64,000 nt of DNA. Source: Sporocytophaga sp. Lineage in GTDB: Bacteria; Bacteroidota; Bacteroidia; Cytophagales; Cytophagaceae. The position numbers and the translations under genes are program-made. The stretch covers positions 62,001 to 126,000 of the forward strand of contig NZ_JAGHZZ010000004.1 in NCBI RefSeq assembly GCF_017745095.1, given 5' to 3'. Shown here piece by piece: positions 27,801 through 35,801 of the stretch (the first letter of the stretch is position 1; each line of letters opens with the position of its first letter). The notes under the pieces were generated by a model that searched no databases, was not told the DNA's origin, and saw nothing but the letters and a program-made list of their open reading frames with translations.

Positions 27801-28834
27801 CGCTTCTGAGAGACGAGCAATACTCTTTTTCGCCTTGCTATAAAGTCGCAGATGAGGTTACAGATAAATTGTGACTTGCCTGTTCCCGGAGGTCCTTGCA
27901 CTACAACAGATCTGCCAGACTTTACAGCCTTGATAGCATTCTCCTGTGAACCATCAAGAGGAAAAGGAGTGAAGGTTTGTTCTTCTTTTATTTTAGCGCT
28001 GGTGGAAACTGGAATCTCATCTAATGCATTGGTTCTTGTATCAAAGAATGTGCTGACATCTTTAAATTCATCTCTTTCTATGATGCATTCGTAGTCAGGA
28101 ACAAGGTAAGATCCTGCTTGAGGGAACATCCCTAAGACCGCTTCAGGAAATAGCTTTAACTCACCGTTGAAATGATTTTCTTCAAAATCTTCTCTGGTGT
28201 ATTCTTTGAATGAAGAAAGTTTCTCAGCCATTAGATCCTGATTGAAGTTTAAAGAGAGCGGACTATCTTTAATCAACTCATATAAAGCCGTTCTAAAGGC
28301 TAGCGGATCTTTGCTGAAATCATCAAAATCTTCTTCAATCAACTCATCACTAAGTGCTATTTTATTGAAGTGGATGTATGCAAGCAGAAGACTTTTATTA
28401 AAGGATATGTTTAGATCTTTTCTGAATTCAAGTTTCCAGGTAAATCCATTATGAAAGGTGTTAACAGGAAAAAAAAGCAATGGACATCTGATCAATGTGC
28501 CATCCAGTAGTTTGCCTTTTACAAAAGGATAACCAATGTACAGATCTTTCGCACCACGCTCTTCAAATACAAGGGCATCCTGTCTCTGTATCTTTTTAAG
28601 TCTGGAGCTGGCCTCGTTTATTTTTTCATTGCGGCTGTCTGCTATTTCACAAAGATTTATTTCTGTCTTACCTGCGATAAGTTGGCTTATAATATCAAAG
28701 GAAGGTTTTTGATATGCAAAATCAAGATCATGCAAATCCAGGTCAGATGCTGTAAGTCTGAGCATCAGCAACGACTTATTCTGACCAGTAAGGTTCGTTA
28801 ACTTTTTAAGATATGATTTTAAAACTTGCTGCAT
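24866..28834 (-). CDS. Large SF1 (UPF1-like) helicase with a Vsr-like C-terminal tail
   Basis: A 1322-residue DNA/RNA helicase. Walker A GPPGTGKS is at 314-321, with a Q-motif-like FPLDGSQENAI before it. Walker B is FDEASQ, followed by AGDEKQLKP; motif V/VI blocks are NVQGDERDIIIFSIGYAKD and GGSNRLNVAITRAKEKIYIVSS. Between motifs I and II lies a coiled helical insertion of roughly 600 residues. The last ~100 residues (YRSLVLTDDNIYF ... NWSYIKLNSRQYWSD) resemble the Vsr-like nuclease tail of related helicases, but the acidic catalytic residues are not evident. The gene is 11 nt downstream of ribD. Repair or defence use is possible; neither is shown. Confidence 0.8.
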   Translation of the reverse strand: MQQVLKSYLKKLTNLTGQNKSLLMLRLTASDLDLHDLDFAYQKPSFDIISQLIAGKTEINLCEIADSRNEKINEASSRLKKIQRQDALVFEERGAKDLYIGYPFVKGKLLDGTLIRCPLLFFPVNTFHNGFTWKLEFRKDLNISFNKSLLLAYIHFNKIALSDELIEEDFDDFSKDPLAFRTALYELIKDSPLSLNFNQDLMAEKLSSFKEYTREDFEENHFNGELKLFPEAVLGMFPQAGSYLVPDYECIIERDEFKDVSTFFDTRTNALDEIPVSTSAKIKEEQTFTPFPLDGSQENAIKAVKSGRSVVVQGPPGTGKSQFICNLICDFIARRKRVLLVSQKRAALDVVYERLRQTGADAFLCLVHDFKNDRKEIYSKIESQIDRLDEYKTENSSLDAMSLERSFLQISRRIDQLTEELENYKQALFDEKEFGISAKQLYLTSDPEKEIIDLKDEYKYFSQQSLSPFATTLKFYYQYNSFRQNDYAWKDRISFANLSNADQREIKKLIDNIPVYVTDLLKEALTLTGQSLTPSDINVVSDNQKDIAILLELLKNDDIFESFIFLQNKKPDKSWLRQKEQEIENCLSQGEIETSIPDQRLHSILPVIDKARKAQKNFFTKIIWSVFSKDKTEVVRILTSNRLKLDSIGLEELSKRIDDRILFKKITSELKECSWLANMPESINITAFKNWFNNLHQAIEAKEIHNKSELKKYISVNYSHGDFINNWEKLIALANAYQEERKLWLNYLTLAQTEKIIRDQAFAEALQSSLRKDFDYLKEMDELESTLASHERSVLQKLLLQEPENADKALDLFKNSLYLQWIDHIENKYPVLRTAGTFKLEQLEVELISSIEAKLKISKDILLLRAKERTYNAVQYNRLSNRVTYRELKHQVSKKKKIWPLRKLIQEFHEELFELIPCWMASPESVSSIFPLDPLFDVVIFDEASQCFAERGLPAMYRGKQIVIAGDEKQLKPADLYQVRFDDETEDHPDTEAESLLHLGQNYLIQVYLQGHYRSRNNALIEFSNNHFYKGRLKMIPDKNDLNNNDTAIKFIKLDGMWEKRANYEEASHIVMLVQKLLKEKKSIGIVTFNYTQASLIQDLFDEQTASGAMTLPDDFFVKNIENVQGDERDIIIFSIGYAKDQKGKLAMQFGALNLDGGSNRLNVAITRAKEKIYIVSSILPSEMDVSSAKHEGPKLLKAYLQYAHTISESKAKQNISILNKTSDAHLSAIVKNLTENDLKGKTITNEFTFSDLSIAENNQYRSLVLTDDNIYFQSVSIKDFHAYLPMTLKNKNWSYIKLNSRQYWSDRNQFKEKIVTYIKHA

Positions 28835-28845
28835 ACTTCAGGCGG

Positions 28846-29865
28846 TTATTTTTTGTAATAAACCCAAAGTTCATCTTCTTCGACCTCGATTACTTCTTCG
28901 GGTTTGCCTCTCATACCTGGAGCAGGTATACCATTCTTAAACGTATGCGGAGCTTTAAATATTCTCACTTCATCATAAAGTCCTTCCGAAAGGAACAGGT
29001 TTAAAAGAACAGACCCGCCTTCAATAATAACTGATTGTACTTTGTGCTTGTATAGATCATCAAGCAGAGCTTGTATGAAATTTTCTTCAGGAAGTTTTAC
29101 ATAGATGATATTATTACTTTCTTCATCCTTTAAAAGGTTATAGCAGAGAGTTTTCTGGGAGCCATCAAATAAATTAAGAGTGGCAGGCAGCTCCAGGTTA
29201 CGGTCAATAAAAACTCTTATGGGATTTTTGCCCGGCCAATCACGAGTGTTCAATTGAGGATTGTCATATAAGGCTGTATTTTTCCCAACTGCAATGGCAT
29301 CTTCTTCTGTTCTCCATTTGTGTACAAGTTTTCTTGAAACCTTTCCACTGATCCATTTGGAGGAATAATCGCTACGTGCCACGAAACCATCGGAAGTTTC
29401 CGCCCATTTCAGGATTACATAAGGTCTCTTTTTCTGAATAAATGTAAAAAAACGAGCATTGAGTCTATCTCCGTATTCGCTTAAAATTCCCGTAATCACT
29501 TTCAAACCATAATCCTTCAGCAATTGAATTCCCTTGCCGGCAACTAACGGATTTGGATCTGTATTAGCAATAATGACTTTTCTAAAAGGGTATTTTATCA
29601 GCAACTCTGCACAAGGAGGGGTTTTCCCATAATGTGCACAAGGCTCGAGGGTTACATAAATGTCAGCTCCGTCTAACAAATTTTTATCAGCAACTGAAGC
29701 AATGGCATTCACTTCAGCATGAGGTCCTCCATAAGCCATATGCCAGCCTTCTCCGATCACAATTCCATCTTTTACAATAACACATCCAACCATCGGATTA
29801 GGGCTAACCTTTCCTCGACCATTTGCTGCAAGGTCAAAAGCACGTCGCATAAAAATCTCTTCCAT
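28846..29865 (-). CDS. ribD: Bifunctional riboflavin biosynthesis deaminase/reductase
   Basis: Catalyses the deamination and side-chain reduction steps of the riboflavin pathway. The N-terminal deaminase zinc site is HAE (His49, Glu51) with PCAHYGKTPPC (Cys76, Cys85), the classic cytidine-deaminase-like pattern. From about residue 148 the reductase domain begins (RPYVILKWAETSDGFVA), with VIIEGGSVLLNLFL later. Length 339 residues. It is the first gene of the minus-strand operon with the large helicase. No FMN riboswitch was recognised upstream. Confidence 0.93.
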   Translation of the reverse strand: MEEIFMRRAFDLAANGRGKVSPNPMVGCVIVKDGIVIGEGWHMAYGGPHAEVNAIASVADKNLLDGADIYVTLEPCAHYGKTPPCAELLIKYPFRKVIIANTDPNPLVAGKGIQLLKDYGLKVITGILSEYGDRLNARFFTFIQKKRPYVILKWAETSDGFVARSDYSSKWISGKVSRKLVHKWRTEEDAIAVGKNTALYDNPQLNTRDWPGKNPIRVFIDRNLELPATLNLFDGSQKTLCYNLLKDEESNNIIYVKLPEENFIQALLDDLYKHKVQSVIIEGGSVLLNLFLSEGLYDEVRIFKAPHTFKNGIPAPGMRGKPEEVIEVEEDELWVYYKK

Positions 29866-30170
29866 TTTCTAATTCAGGCTATCCATTTTACAAGTTAAAC
29901 TATGATTCTGAGAATGGCAATTTTCATAGCAGTTCCGCAGATTCAGGATGAATAAATAGAAAGAATCGAATTTACTTCAGATTTAGCTGTAACAGAAGAG
30001 AATATAACTAGAAGTTTATTGGATGAAATTTGATAAATTCAGTATATTAGGAATAATATTTGTAAACAAGCTATGAGATTTTTGGAGATTATTTACGTAC
30101 TAAATACAAACTAATTCAGGAGTCTTATTTAAAAGTCTAAATTTCACATTTTTCTATCCGACAAAATTTA
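29866..30170. other. Divergent intergenic region between ribD and the SPFH gene
   Basis: About 305 nt of AT-rich sequence. Promoters for both directions must lie here but none is convincing. I see no structured RNA or small gene. Confidence 0.6.
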
Positions 30171-31301
30171 ATGGGATTATTTGACAAATTAAAAGGAGAG
30201 TTTATCGATGTCGTTGAGTGGCTTGATAATACTCAGGATACTATGGTTTACCGCTTTGAGCGGTATAACAACGAGCTTAAACATGGAGCACAGCTTACTG
30301 TAAGGCCAGGTCAGGTAGCAGTTTTGGTAAATGAGGGGAATCTTGTGGCTGACCTCTTTAACCCAGGAAGGCATGAACTGACTACCAGTAATATGCCTAT
30401 CATGACAACGCTAAATAGTTGGAAGTATGGTTTTAGTAGCCCTTTCAAAGCAGAAGTATATTTCTTCAATATGAAGGAATTTGTCGATATGAAATGGGGA
30501 GTTAAAGAACCTGTGTATTACACTGATCCTCGCTTTGGTATTGATATAGAGGCAAGAGCATTTGGTACATATACATTTAAGTTCAAAGATCCGAAACTGT
30601 TTCTTGAAAGATTTTCTGCAACAAATGGTGTTTATACAACTGACTATATTACCGGACAGTTAAGAAGTATTCTGGTAATGGAGTTTACAGACAAGCTGAA
30701 TGAGTCGGGTATCCCAGCAAATAAACTGGCTGGAAATCTCAAAGAGTTGTCCGATATTCTACATCCAATGATCAATGCAAGTATTGAGGCAAAATATGGT
30801 CTTACACTTCCTACATTCCTGGTTGAAAGCATTTCTTTGACGGAAGAAGATAAGCGAAGACTAAAGATGATAAGTGAGAAAATGGCATTGGGAGACAGCA
30901 GTACTTTTGTGCAGCAGGATCTGTTGGATTCAATGAAAATATCTGCAAAGCAGGGTGGGGGAAATCCTGGTGTAGATATGCTTGGAATGATGATGGGAAT
31001 GAACATGATGAATCAGAATAACATGATGAACATTAATAATAATCCTCAGCAGTCGAACAAAGGCAATATGCCTCCTCCTTTGCCCATAGCAGCCTATTTT
31101 GTTGCAGTGAACGGTCAACAGACAGGACCTTTTGATGTTAATCAATTATCTCAGTTTGCTGCTCAAGGACAGTTTACTTCAAAGTCTATGGTCTGGAAGA
31201 GCGGCATGCCAGCCTGGGCATTGGCAGAACAAATTCCGGAATTATCAGCAATCTTTAATAATACGCCACCCCCGATTCCACCTCCAATTCCTCAATCATA
31301 A
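30171..31301 (+). CDS. SPFH-domain protein (YdjI-like) with C-terminal GYF_2 domain
   Basis: A 376-residue protein. Residues about 10-280 match the SPFH/virion-core family of B. subtilis YdjI: FIDVVEWLDNTQDTMVYRFERY, GQVAVLVNEGNLVADLFNPGRHELTTSN and AYGTYTFKF-like AFGTYTFKFKDPKLFLERF. A Met/Asn-rich linker (MLGMMMGMNMMNQNNMMN) leads to a GYF_2 domain at about 305-355 (GQQTGPFDVNQL ... WKSGMPAW) and a poly-Pro tail. YdjI-type proteins belong to membrane-stress systems. The zinc-ribbon gene 83 nt downstream is the natural partner. A terminator between them would give at least partial separation. Confidence 0.85.
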   Translation: MGLFDKLKGEFIDVVEWLDNTQDTMVYRFERYNNELKHGAQLTVRPGQVAVLVNEGNLVADLFNPGRHELTTSNMPIMTTLNSWKYGFSSPFKAEVYFFNMKEFVDMKWGVKEPVYYTDPRFGIDIEARAFGTYTFKFKDPKLFLERFSATNGVYTTDYITGQLRSILVMEFTDKLNESGIPANKLAGNLKELSDILHPMINASIEAKYGLTLPTFLVESISLTEEDKRRLKMISEKMALGDSSTFVQQDLLDSMKISAKQGGGNPGVDMLGMMMGMNMMNQNNMMNINNNPQQSNKGNMPPPLPIAAYFVAVNGQQTGPFDVNQLSQFAAQGQFTSKSMVWKSGMPAWALAEQIPELSAIFNNTPPPIPPPIPQS

Positions 31302-31305
31302 TTAT

Positions 31306-31358
31306 TACTTCTGGTCCTGAAATTTTTATGGACCAGAAGTATCTCTTTTATTTTTTTA
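31306..31358 (+). terminator. Terminator after the SPFH-GYF gene
   Basis: TACTTCTGGTCC (31306-31317) pairs with GGACCAGAAGTA (31330-31341), a 12-bp stem with a 12-nt loop, followed by TCTCTTTTATTTTTTT. It lies 4 nt after the stop codon. Confidence 0.7.
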
Positions 31359-31383
31359 CATGTTAAAGTTGATCTTTTGATAA

Positions 31384-32547
31384 ATGGAGCAAAATCCAAT
31401 TATAAGTGATCTGGGGAATACCACCGGATGCAAGAGTTGCGGAGCCATATTAAAGTATGCTCCTGGTACAAATTCACTTCAATGTGAGTATTGTGGTACA
31501 GTAAATGAAATTGTTACATCCAATGATGCAGAAGAAGTCGCAGAACTGGATTTTAATGCTCATACTGATCTTGATCAGGATAATGATGAAGAAAATCACG
31601 AGGTTTCAAACGTAAAGTGCACAGGCTGCGGAGCTGAATCAACACTTAAGCCTAACGTTACTGCAGATGAATGCGCCTTTTGCGGTACTGCCCTCGTTCT
31701 GAAAAACGCTCATATCAAAACTGTCATTAAACCAAAATCCGTATTGCCTTTTAAAATCGATAAGAAAGAAGCTTATACATCATTTGGCAAATGGCTGGGA
31801 TCTTTATGGTTTGCACCAAATGATCTGAAAAAATATGCAGTATCTGAAAAACTGAATGGAATTTATCTGCCTTACTGGACATTTGATACCAATACTCAGA
31901 CTGACTATACTGGGGAACAAGGGATAGATAGGCATGAAACAGAATATTATACTACAGTTGAAAACGGGCAGACAGTAACAAAAACCAGAACCCGCATAGT
32001 GACCGACTGGTATTATGCTGCAGGAAGCGTTGGAAATTCTTTCGACGATGTGCTTGTAAATGCATCACATTCTCTTCCCAGAGATTATGTGGATGTTCTC
32101 GAACCATGGGACCTTGACGGACTTGTTCCATTCAATGAAAATTATCTTGCAGGCTTTAAAAGCGAAAGTTATCAGGTAGGTTTAAAGGATAGTTTTGAAA
32201 TAGCCAAAAATAAGATCAAAGGAACGATAGATGAGACAATTCGAAATGATATTGGAGGAGATCATCAGCGAATCCACTCTTCTGATACGGCTTACAGCAA
32301 TACGACTTTTAAGCATACACTTTTACCTCTATGGATCAGTTCATTTAGATACAGAGGAAAATCCTTCAGGTTTTTGATCAATGCCCGAACGGGAGAAACG
32401 AAAGGAGACAGACCATATAGCTGGATGAAAATTGCAGGCACTGTGATCTCTGGAATTATTACATTATGCTGTTTTGGGCTTGATATTACAACCGGAATTG
32501 TGGCTTTAGCGATCTTTTTGTTATTGCTGTTTAAGGTATTTAAATAA
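31384..32547 (+). CDS. Double zinc-ribbon protein with C-terminal membrane segments (YdjG-like)
   Basis: A 387-residue protein. Ribbon one uses Cys16, Cys19, Cys34 and Cys37 (CKSCG ... CEYCG); ribbon two uses Cys79, Cys82, Cys97 and Cys100 (CTGCG ... CAFCG). The middle contains strand-rich sequence with IYLPYWTFDTNTQTDYTGEQG and a WYYAAGS block, and the end is hydrophobic (VISGIITLCCFG, IVALAIFLLLLFKVFK), with likely two membrane helices. This layout matches B. subtilis YdjG and the proteins next to YdjI-type SPFH genes. No PspA-like gene is nearby. Often misnamed as a helicase because of the ribbons. Confidence 0.8.
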   Translation: MEQNPIISDLGNTTGCKSCGAILKYAPGTNSLQCEYCGTVNEIVTSNDAEEVAELDFNAHTDLDQDNDEENHEVSNVKCTGCGAESTLKPNVTADECAFCGTALVLKNAHIKTVIKPKSVLPFKIDKKEAYTSFGKWLGSLWFAPNDLKKYAVSEKLNGIYLPYWTFDTNTQTDYTGEQGIDRHETEYYTTVENGQTVTKTRTRIVTDWYYAAGSVGNSFDDVLVNASHSLPRDYVDVLEPWDLDGLVPFNENYLAGFKSESYQVGLKDSFEIAKNKIKGTIDETIRNDIGGDHQRIHSSDTAYSNTTFKHTLLPLWISSFRYRGKSFRFLINARTGETKGDRPYSWMKIAGTVISGIITLCCFGLDITTGIVALAIFLLLLFKVFK

Positions 32548-32655
32548 ACCTGAATTAAGGTTTATTATTAAACTATTAGAAAATTTATGCGGAATTAATA
32601 GAAAATATACTTTGTCAGAAACAGGTAAATTGTGCATTAATTCCGCATTTACTTT
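32543..32655 (+). terminator. Two successive hairpins after the zinc-ribbon gene
   Basis: Hairpin one: AATAAACCT (32543-32551) with AGGTTTATT (32558-32566). Hairpin two: ATGCGGAATTAAT (32587-32599) with ATTAATTCCGCAT (32636-32648), a perfect 13-bp inverted repeat with a 36-nt loop, followed by TTTACTTTTTTT. Confidence 0.5.
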
Positions 32656-32783
32656 TTTTAAAGATCTATTTTTCAGGGTGAAAACTTTTAGATAGCTCTT
32701 TCAATTGGGAATAATCTGCTTAAAATCTTCCCTATTAGGCTAATTTCGGAATTTTTCATTCCCGGGTATCGTTGAAAAATACG

Positions 32784-32791
32784 TATCTTTA
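32784..32791 (+). promoter_or_regulatory. Possible Bacteroidota -7 box for the ABC-F gene
   Basis: TATCTTTA followed by CACC resembles the TAnnTTTG box, one base off, 27 nt upstream of the start codon. No clear -33 box. Confidence 0.35.
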
Positions 32792-32817
32792 CACCCTTAA
32801 TTTTATTTTAAATCTCC

Positions 32818-34461
32818 ATGATTTCAGTTGACGGACTTACTGTAGCTTTTGGCGGCAGAACACTTTTCAGCGATGTTACTTTCAATATCAATGAGAATGA
32901 CAGAATAGCCCTTATGGGTAAAAATGGTGCCGGTAAATCTACCATGTTAAAAATTATTGCTGGCGTTGATAAACCCACTAAAGGAAAAATTACTGCGCCC
33001 AATGGAGCTGTCATTGCTTATCTACCTCAGCACTTGCTATTGGATGATGATAGTACTGTTTTTGAAGAAACTTCAAAGGCATTTGCTTCTATCCTTAATA
33101 TGAAAAAGGAAATCGATGCATTGAACAAGGAGCTTGAAACAAGAACAGACTACGAATCTGAAGAATATTATAAAATTATTGAACGTGTCTCTGAAGTCAG
33201 TGAACAGTATTATTCTATAGAAGAAATCAATTTCGACGCTGAAGTTGAAAAGACTTTGCTCGGATTAGGGTTTGTGAGAGAAAACTTCACAAGACCTACA
33301 AGCGAATTCAGCGGTGGATGGCGTATGCGTATCGAGCTTGCAAAAATATTATTGCAAACTCCTGATCTTATTTTGCTCGATGAGCCTACCAACCACTTGG
33401 ATATAGAATCTATCCAATGGCTGGAGGATTTTCTCGTAAACAGCGCAAAAGCTGTAATTGTAATTTCTCACGATAGAGCTTTCGTTGATAATATTACTAA
33501 CCGCACCATTGAAGTAACAATGGGGCGAATTTATGATTACAAAACAAACTATTCTCATTACCTGCAATTGCGAGAAGAGCGTCGTCAGCATCAGCAGAAG
33601 GCATTTGACGAGCAACAAAGGTTTATTGCAGAAACTACCGAATTCATAGATCGTTTTAAAGGCACATATTCAAAAACGCTTCAAGTGCAGTCTCGAGTCA
33701 AAATGCTTGAAAAGCTGGAGCCTATTGAGGTGGATGAAGTTGATACTTCAGCTTTGAATCTTAAATTTCCTCCGGCACCTCGTTCAGGTAACTATCCTGT
33801 AATAGCTAGTGAGTTGGGGAAAACTTATGGCGATCATGTTGTTTTCAAAGATGCTTCCTTTACTATTGAAAGAGGTCAGAAGCTTGCCTTTGTTGGGAAA
33901 AACGGAGAGGGTAAATCAACCATGATAAAGGCTATCATGGGAGAAATTGATTTTGATGGAAAACTGGAAGTTGGCCATAATGCAATGATAGGTTACTTTG
34001 CCCAGAATCAGGCATCTTTACTTGACGAAGAACTGACAGTGTTCCAGACTATCGACAATATTGCTGTTGGTGATATCAGGACTAAAATCAGAGATATTCT
34101 AGGCGCTTTCATGTTTGGTGGAGATGCTTCTGCAAAGAAGGTTAAGGTATTGTCAGGAGGAGAAAAGACAAGGCTTGCAATGATTAAATTGCTTTTAGAG
34201 CCAGTTAATCTTCTGATCCTCGATGAGCCTACCAACCACCTGGATATGAAAACCAAAGATATCCTTAAAGAAGCGCTATTGGCATTCGATGGCACCATCA
34301 TACTTGTTTCTCACGACAGAGATTTCCTGAGTGGTTTGGCTACAAAGGTTTTTGAATTCGGAAACAAAAGAGTGAAAGAACATTTCGAAGATATCAACGG
34401 GTTCCTGAGAAATAAGAAGATGGAGAACCTGCGAGAGATTGAAAGAAAGCAAAAAGCTTAA
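32818..34461 (+). CDS. ABC-F family ATPase
   Basis: A 547-residue soluble twin-ATPase of the ABC-F type, which acts on the ribosome rather than as a transporter. The first domain has GKNGAGKST (35-43), EFSGGWRMR and LILLDEPTNHLD; a charged linker (LREERRQHQQKAFDEQQRF) follows; the second has GKNGEGKST, LSGGEKTRL and LILDEPTNHLDMKT. The subfamily (EttA, Uup or YbiT-like) cannot be settled by eye; the linker and length favour YbiT/EttF-type. Translation factor or resistance role is possible. The stop codon lies inside the start of the heptamer repeat. Confidence 0.9.
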   Translation: MISVDGLTVAFGGRTLFSDVTFNINENDRIALMGKNGAGKSTMLKIIAGVDKPTKGKITAPNGAVIAYLPQHLLLDDDSTVFEETSKAFASILNMKKEIDALNKELETRTDYESEEYYKIIERVSEVSEQYYSIEEINFDAEVEKTLLGLGFVRENFTRPTSEFSGGWRMRIELAKILLQTPDLILLDEPTNHLDIESIQWLEDFLVNSAKAVIVISHDRAFVDNITNRTIEVTMGRIYDYKTNYSHYLQLREERRQHQQKAFDEQQRFIAETTEFIDRFKGTYSKTLQVQSRVKMLEKLEPIEVDEVDTSALNLKFPPAPRSGNYPVIASELGKTYGDHVVFKDASFTIERGQKLAFVGKNGEGKSTMIKAIMGEIDFDGKLEVGHNAMIGYFAQNQASLLDEELTVFQTIDNIAVGDIRTKIRDILGAFMFGGDASAKKVKVLSGGEKTRLAMIKLLLEPVNLLILDEPTNHLDMKTKDILKEALLAFDGTIILVSHDRDFLSGLATKVFEFGNKRVKEHFEDINGFLRNKKMENLREIERKQKA

Positions 34462-34649
34462 AGCTTAAAGTTGAAAGCTTAAAGTTCAAAGTGAGAAAGG
34501 AAGTTAATAGCTTTGTACTTTATACTTTCAGCTTTCTTTGTATAGAAAATGCAAATAAGTATAAAATATTAAGTATAAAATATTAAGTATAAAGTTTAAA
34601 GTGGGAAAAGCAGGTTATAAACTTTCAGCTTTCAGCTTTTAGCTTTTAA
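34453..34649. repeat. Alternating heptamer repeat element between the ABC-F gene and pheS
   Basis: Six AAAGNNN heptamers (34453-34494; mostly AAAGCTT/AAAGTTG), four CTTTNNN (34511-34538; CTTTGTA, CTTTATA, CTTTCAG, CTTTCTT), two and a half 14-bp units AAGTATAAAATATT (34557-34590), two AAAGNNN (34591-34604) and four CTTTNNN (34622-34649; CTTTCAG, CTTTCAG, CTTTTAG, CTTTTAA). Blocks are in strict 7-bp register and alternate orientation, so two long hairpins can form. A short relative sits at 11934. Confidence 0.75.
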
Positions 34650-34660
34650 CTCAACAAAGT

Positions 34661-35686
34661 ATGTTAGATAAGATAAAAGGCGTTTCGGAAGAAATAGAGC
34701 AATTTCAGATAGATACTAAAGATAGTCTTGAGAAATTCAGACTAACGTTTGTAAGTAAAAAAGGTAAGGTTACAGAATTATTTGACCTCCTGAAACAAGT
34801 GCCCAATGAAGAAAAGAGAGCAATGGGTGCAGAGCTGAATGTTCTAAAAAATGCGGCACAGGCTAAGCTTATGCACTTTACAGAAGTGTTTGAACAGGCA
34901 GCTTCACAAAACGCTTCTTCTGGAAAAGATCTTACTCTGCCTGGAATTCCTGATCAGAATGGAACCCGTCACCCACTTTCTATGGTGCGTGAAGAAATTA
35001 TCCAGATATTTGAGCGTATGGGTTTCAACCTTTCTGAAGGTCCTGAAATTGAAGATGACTGGCATAACTTTACTGCCCTGAATTTCCCTCTGAACCACCC
35101 AGCCAGAGAAATGCAGGATACTTTCTTCATTGAAAAAAATCCTGACATCGCTTTAAGAACACATACTTCTTCTGTGCAAGTGAGGGTAATGGAAAATCAG
35201 AAACCTCCAATCAGAACTTTATCTCCGGGAAGGGTATATAGAAACGAAGCCATATCTGCCAGAGCACATTGCGTGTTTCATCAGGTAGAAGGTTTATATA
35301 TAGATGAAAATGTAAGCTTTGCTGATCTTAAGCAAACACTTTATCACTTTGTGAAAGAGATGTTCGGAAAAGATACTAAACTAAGATTCAGACCTTCATT
35401 CTTCCCTTTCACTGAGCCAAGCGCAGAGATTGATATCAGCTGTTTAATCTGCAAGGGTGAAGGCTGCAATATCTGTAAGCATTCAGGCTGGGTAGAAATC
35501 GGTGGTTCAGGAATGGTAGACCCCAACGTACTTGAAAACTCAAAGATAGATTCTAAAAAATATTCAGGTTATGCTTTCGGTATGGGTATTGAAAGAATTA
35601 CCATGCTTAAATACCAGATCAAAGATCTTCGTTTGTTCACTGAGAATGATGTGAGGTTTTTGAAGCAGTTTACCTTTTTAGGTTAA
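34661..35686 (+). CDS. pheS: Phenylalanine-tRNA ligase alpha subunit
   Basis: The catalytic subunit that charges tRNA-Phe. The N-terminal coiled helix (MLDKIKGVSEEIEQF) is followed by the class II core: HPLSMVREEIIQIFERMGF, RTHTSSVQVRVM (motif 2 region), GRVYRNEAISARAHCVFHQVEG and FRPSFFPFTEPSAEIDISC with GFGM-like AFGMGIERITML at motif 3. Length 341 residues, full. pheT is not in the window. A terminator follows. Confidence 0.97.
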   Translation: MLDKIKGVSEEIEQFQIDTKDSLEKFRLTFVSKKGKVTELFDLLKQVPNEEKRAMGAELNVLKNAAQAKLMHFTEVFEQAASQNASSGKDLTLPGIPDQNGTRHPLSMVREEIIQIFERMGFNLSEGPEIEDDWHNFTALNFPLNHPAREMQDTFFIEKNPDIALRTHTSSVQVRVMENQKPPIRTLSPGRVYRNEAISARAHCVFHQVEGLYIDENVSFADLKQTLYHFVKEMFGKDTKLRFRPSFFPFTEPSAEIDISCLICKGEGCNICKHSGWVEIGGSGMVDPNVLENSKIDSKKYSGYAFGMGIERITMLKYQIKDLRLFTENDVRFLKQFTFLG

Positions 35687-35713
35687 TTAGGGAAAACCTC
35701 CATTAGAGAAAAT

Positions 35714-35752
35714 AAAAAAGAGGCTGTCTCAGAAAGGCAGCCTCTTTTTTTT
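35714..35752 (+). terminator. Intrinsic terminator after pheS
   Basis: AAAAAAGAGGCTG (35714-35726) pairs with CAGCCTCTTTTTT (35738-35750). The stem can extend inward with one G-U pair and a T-run follows. A related GAGGCTG hairpin occurs at 36174-36208, on the other side of the repeat array. Confidence 0.85.
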
Positions 35753-35801
35753 CTGTGGAGTCAGGTCGAAAGCCCCGACACTACAGGAATTCCATGTTTT
35801 A

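Noticed and set aside
29866-30170. FMN riboswitch upstream of ribD
   Set aside because: The conserved RFN-element blocks are not visible on the minus strand of this gap.
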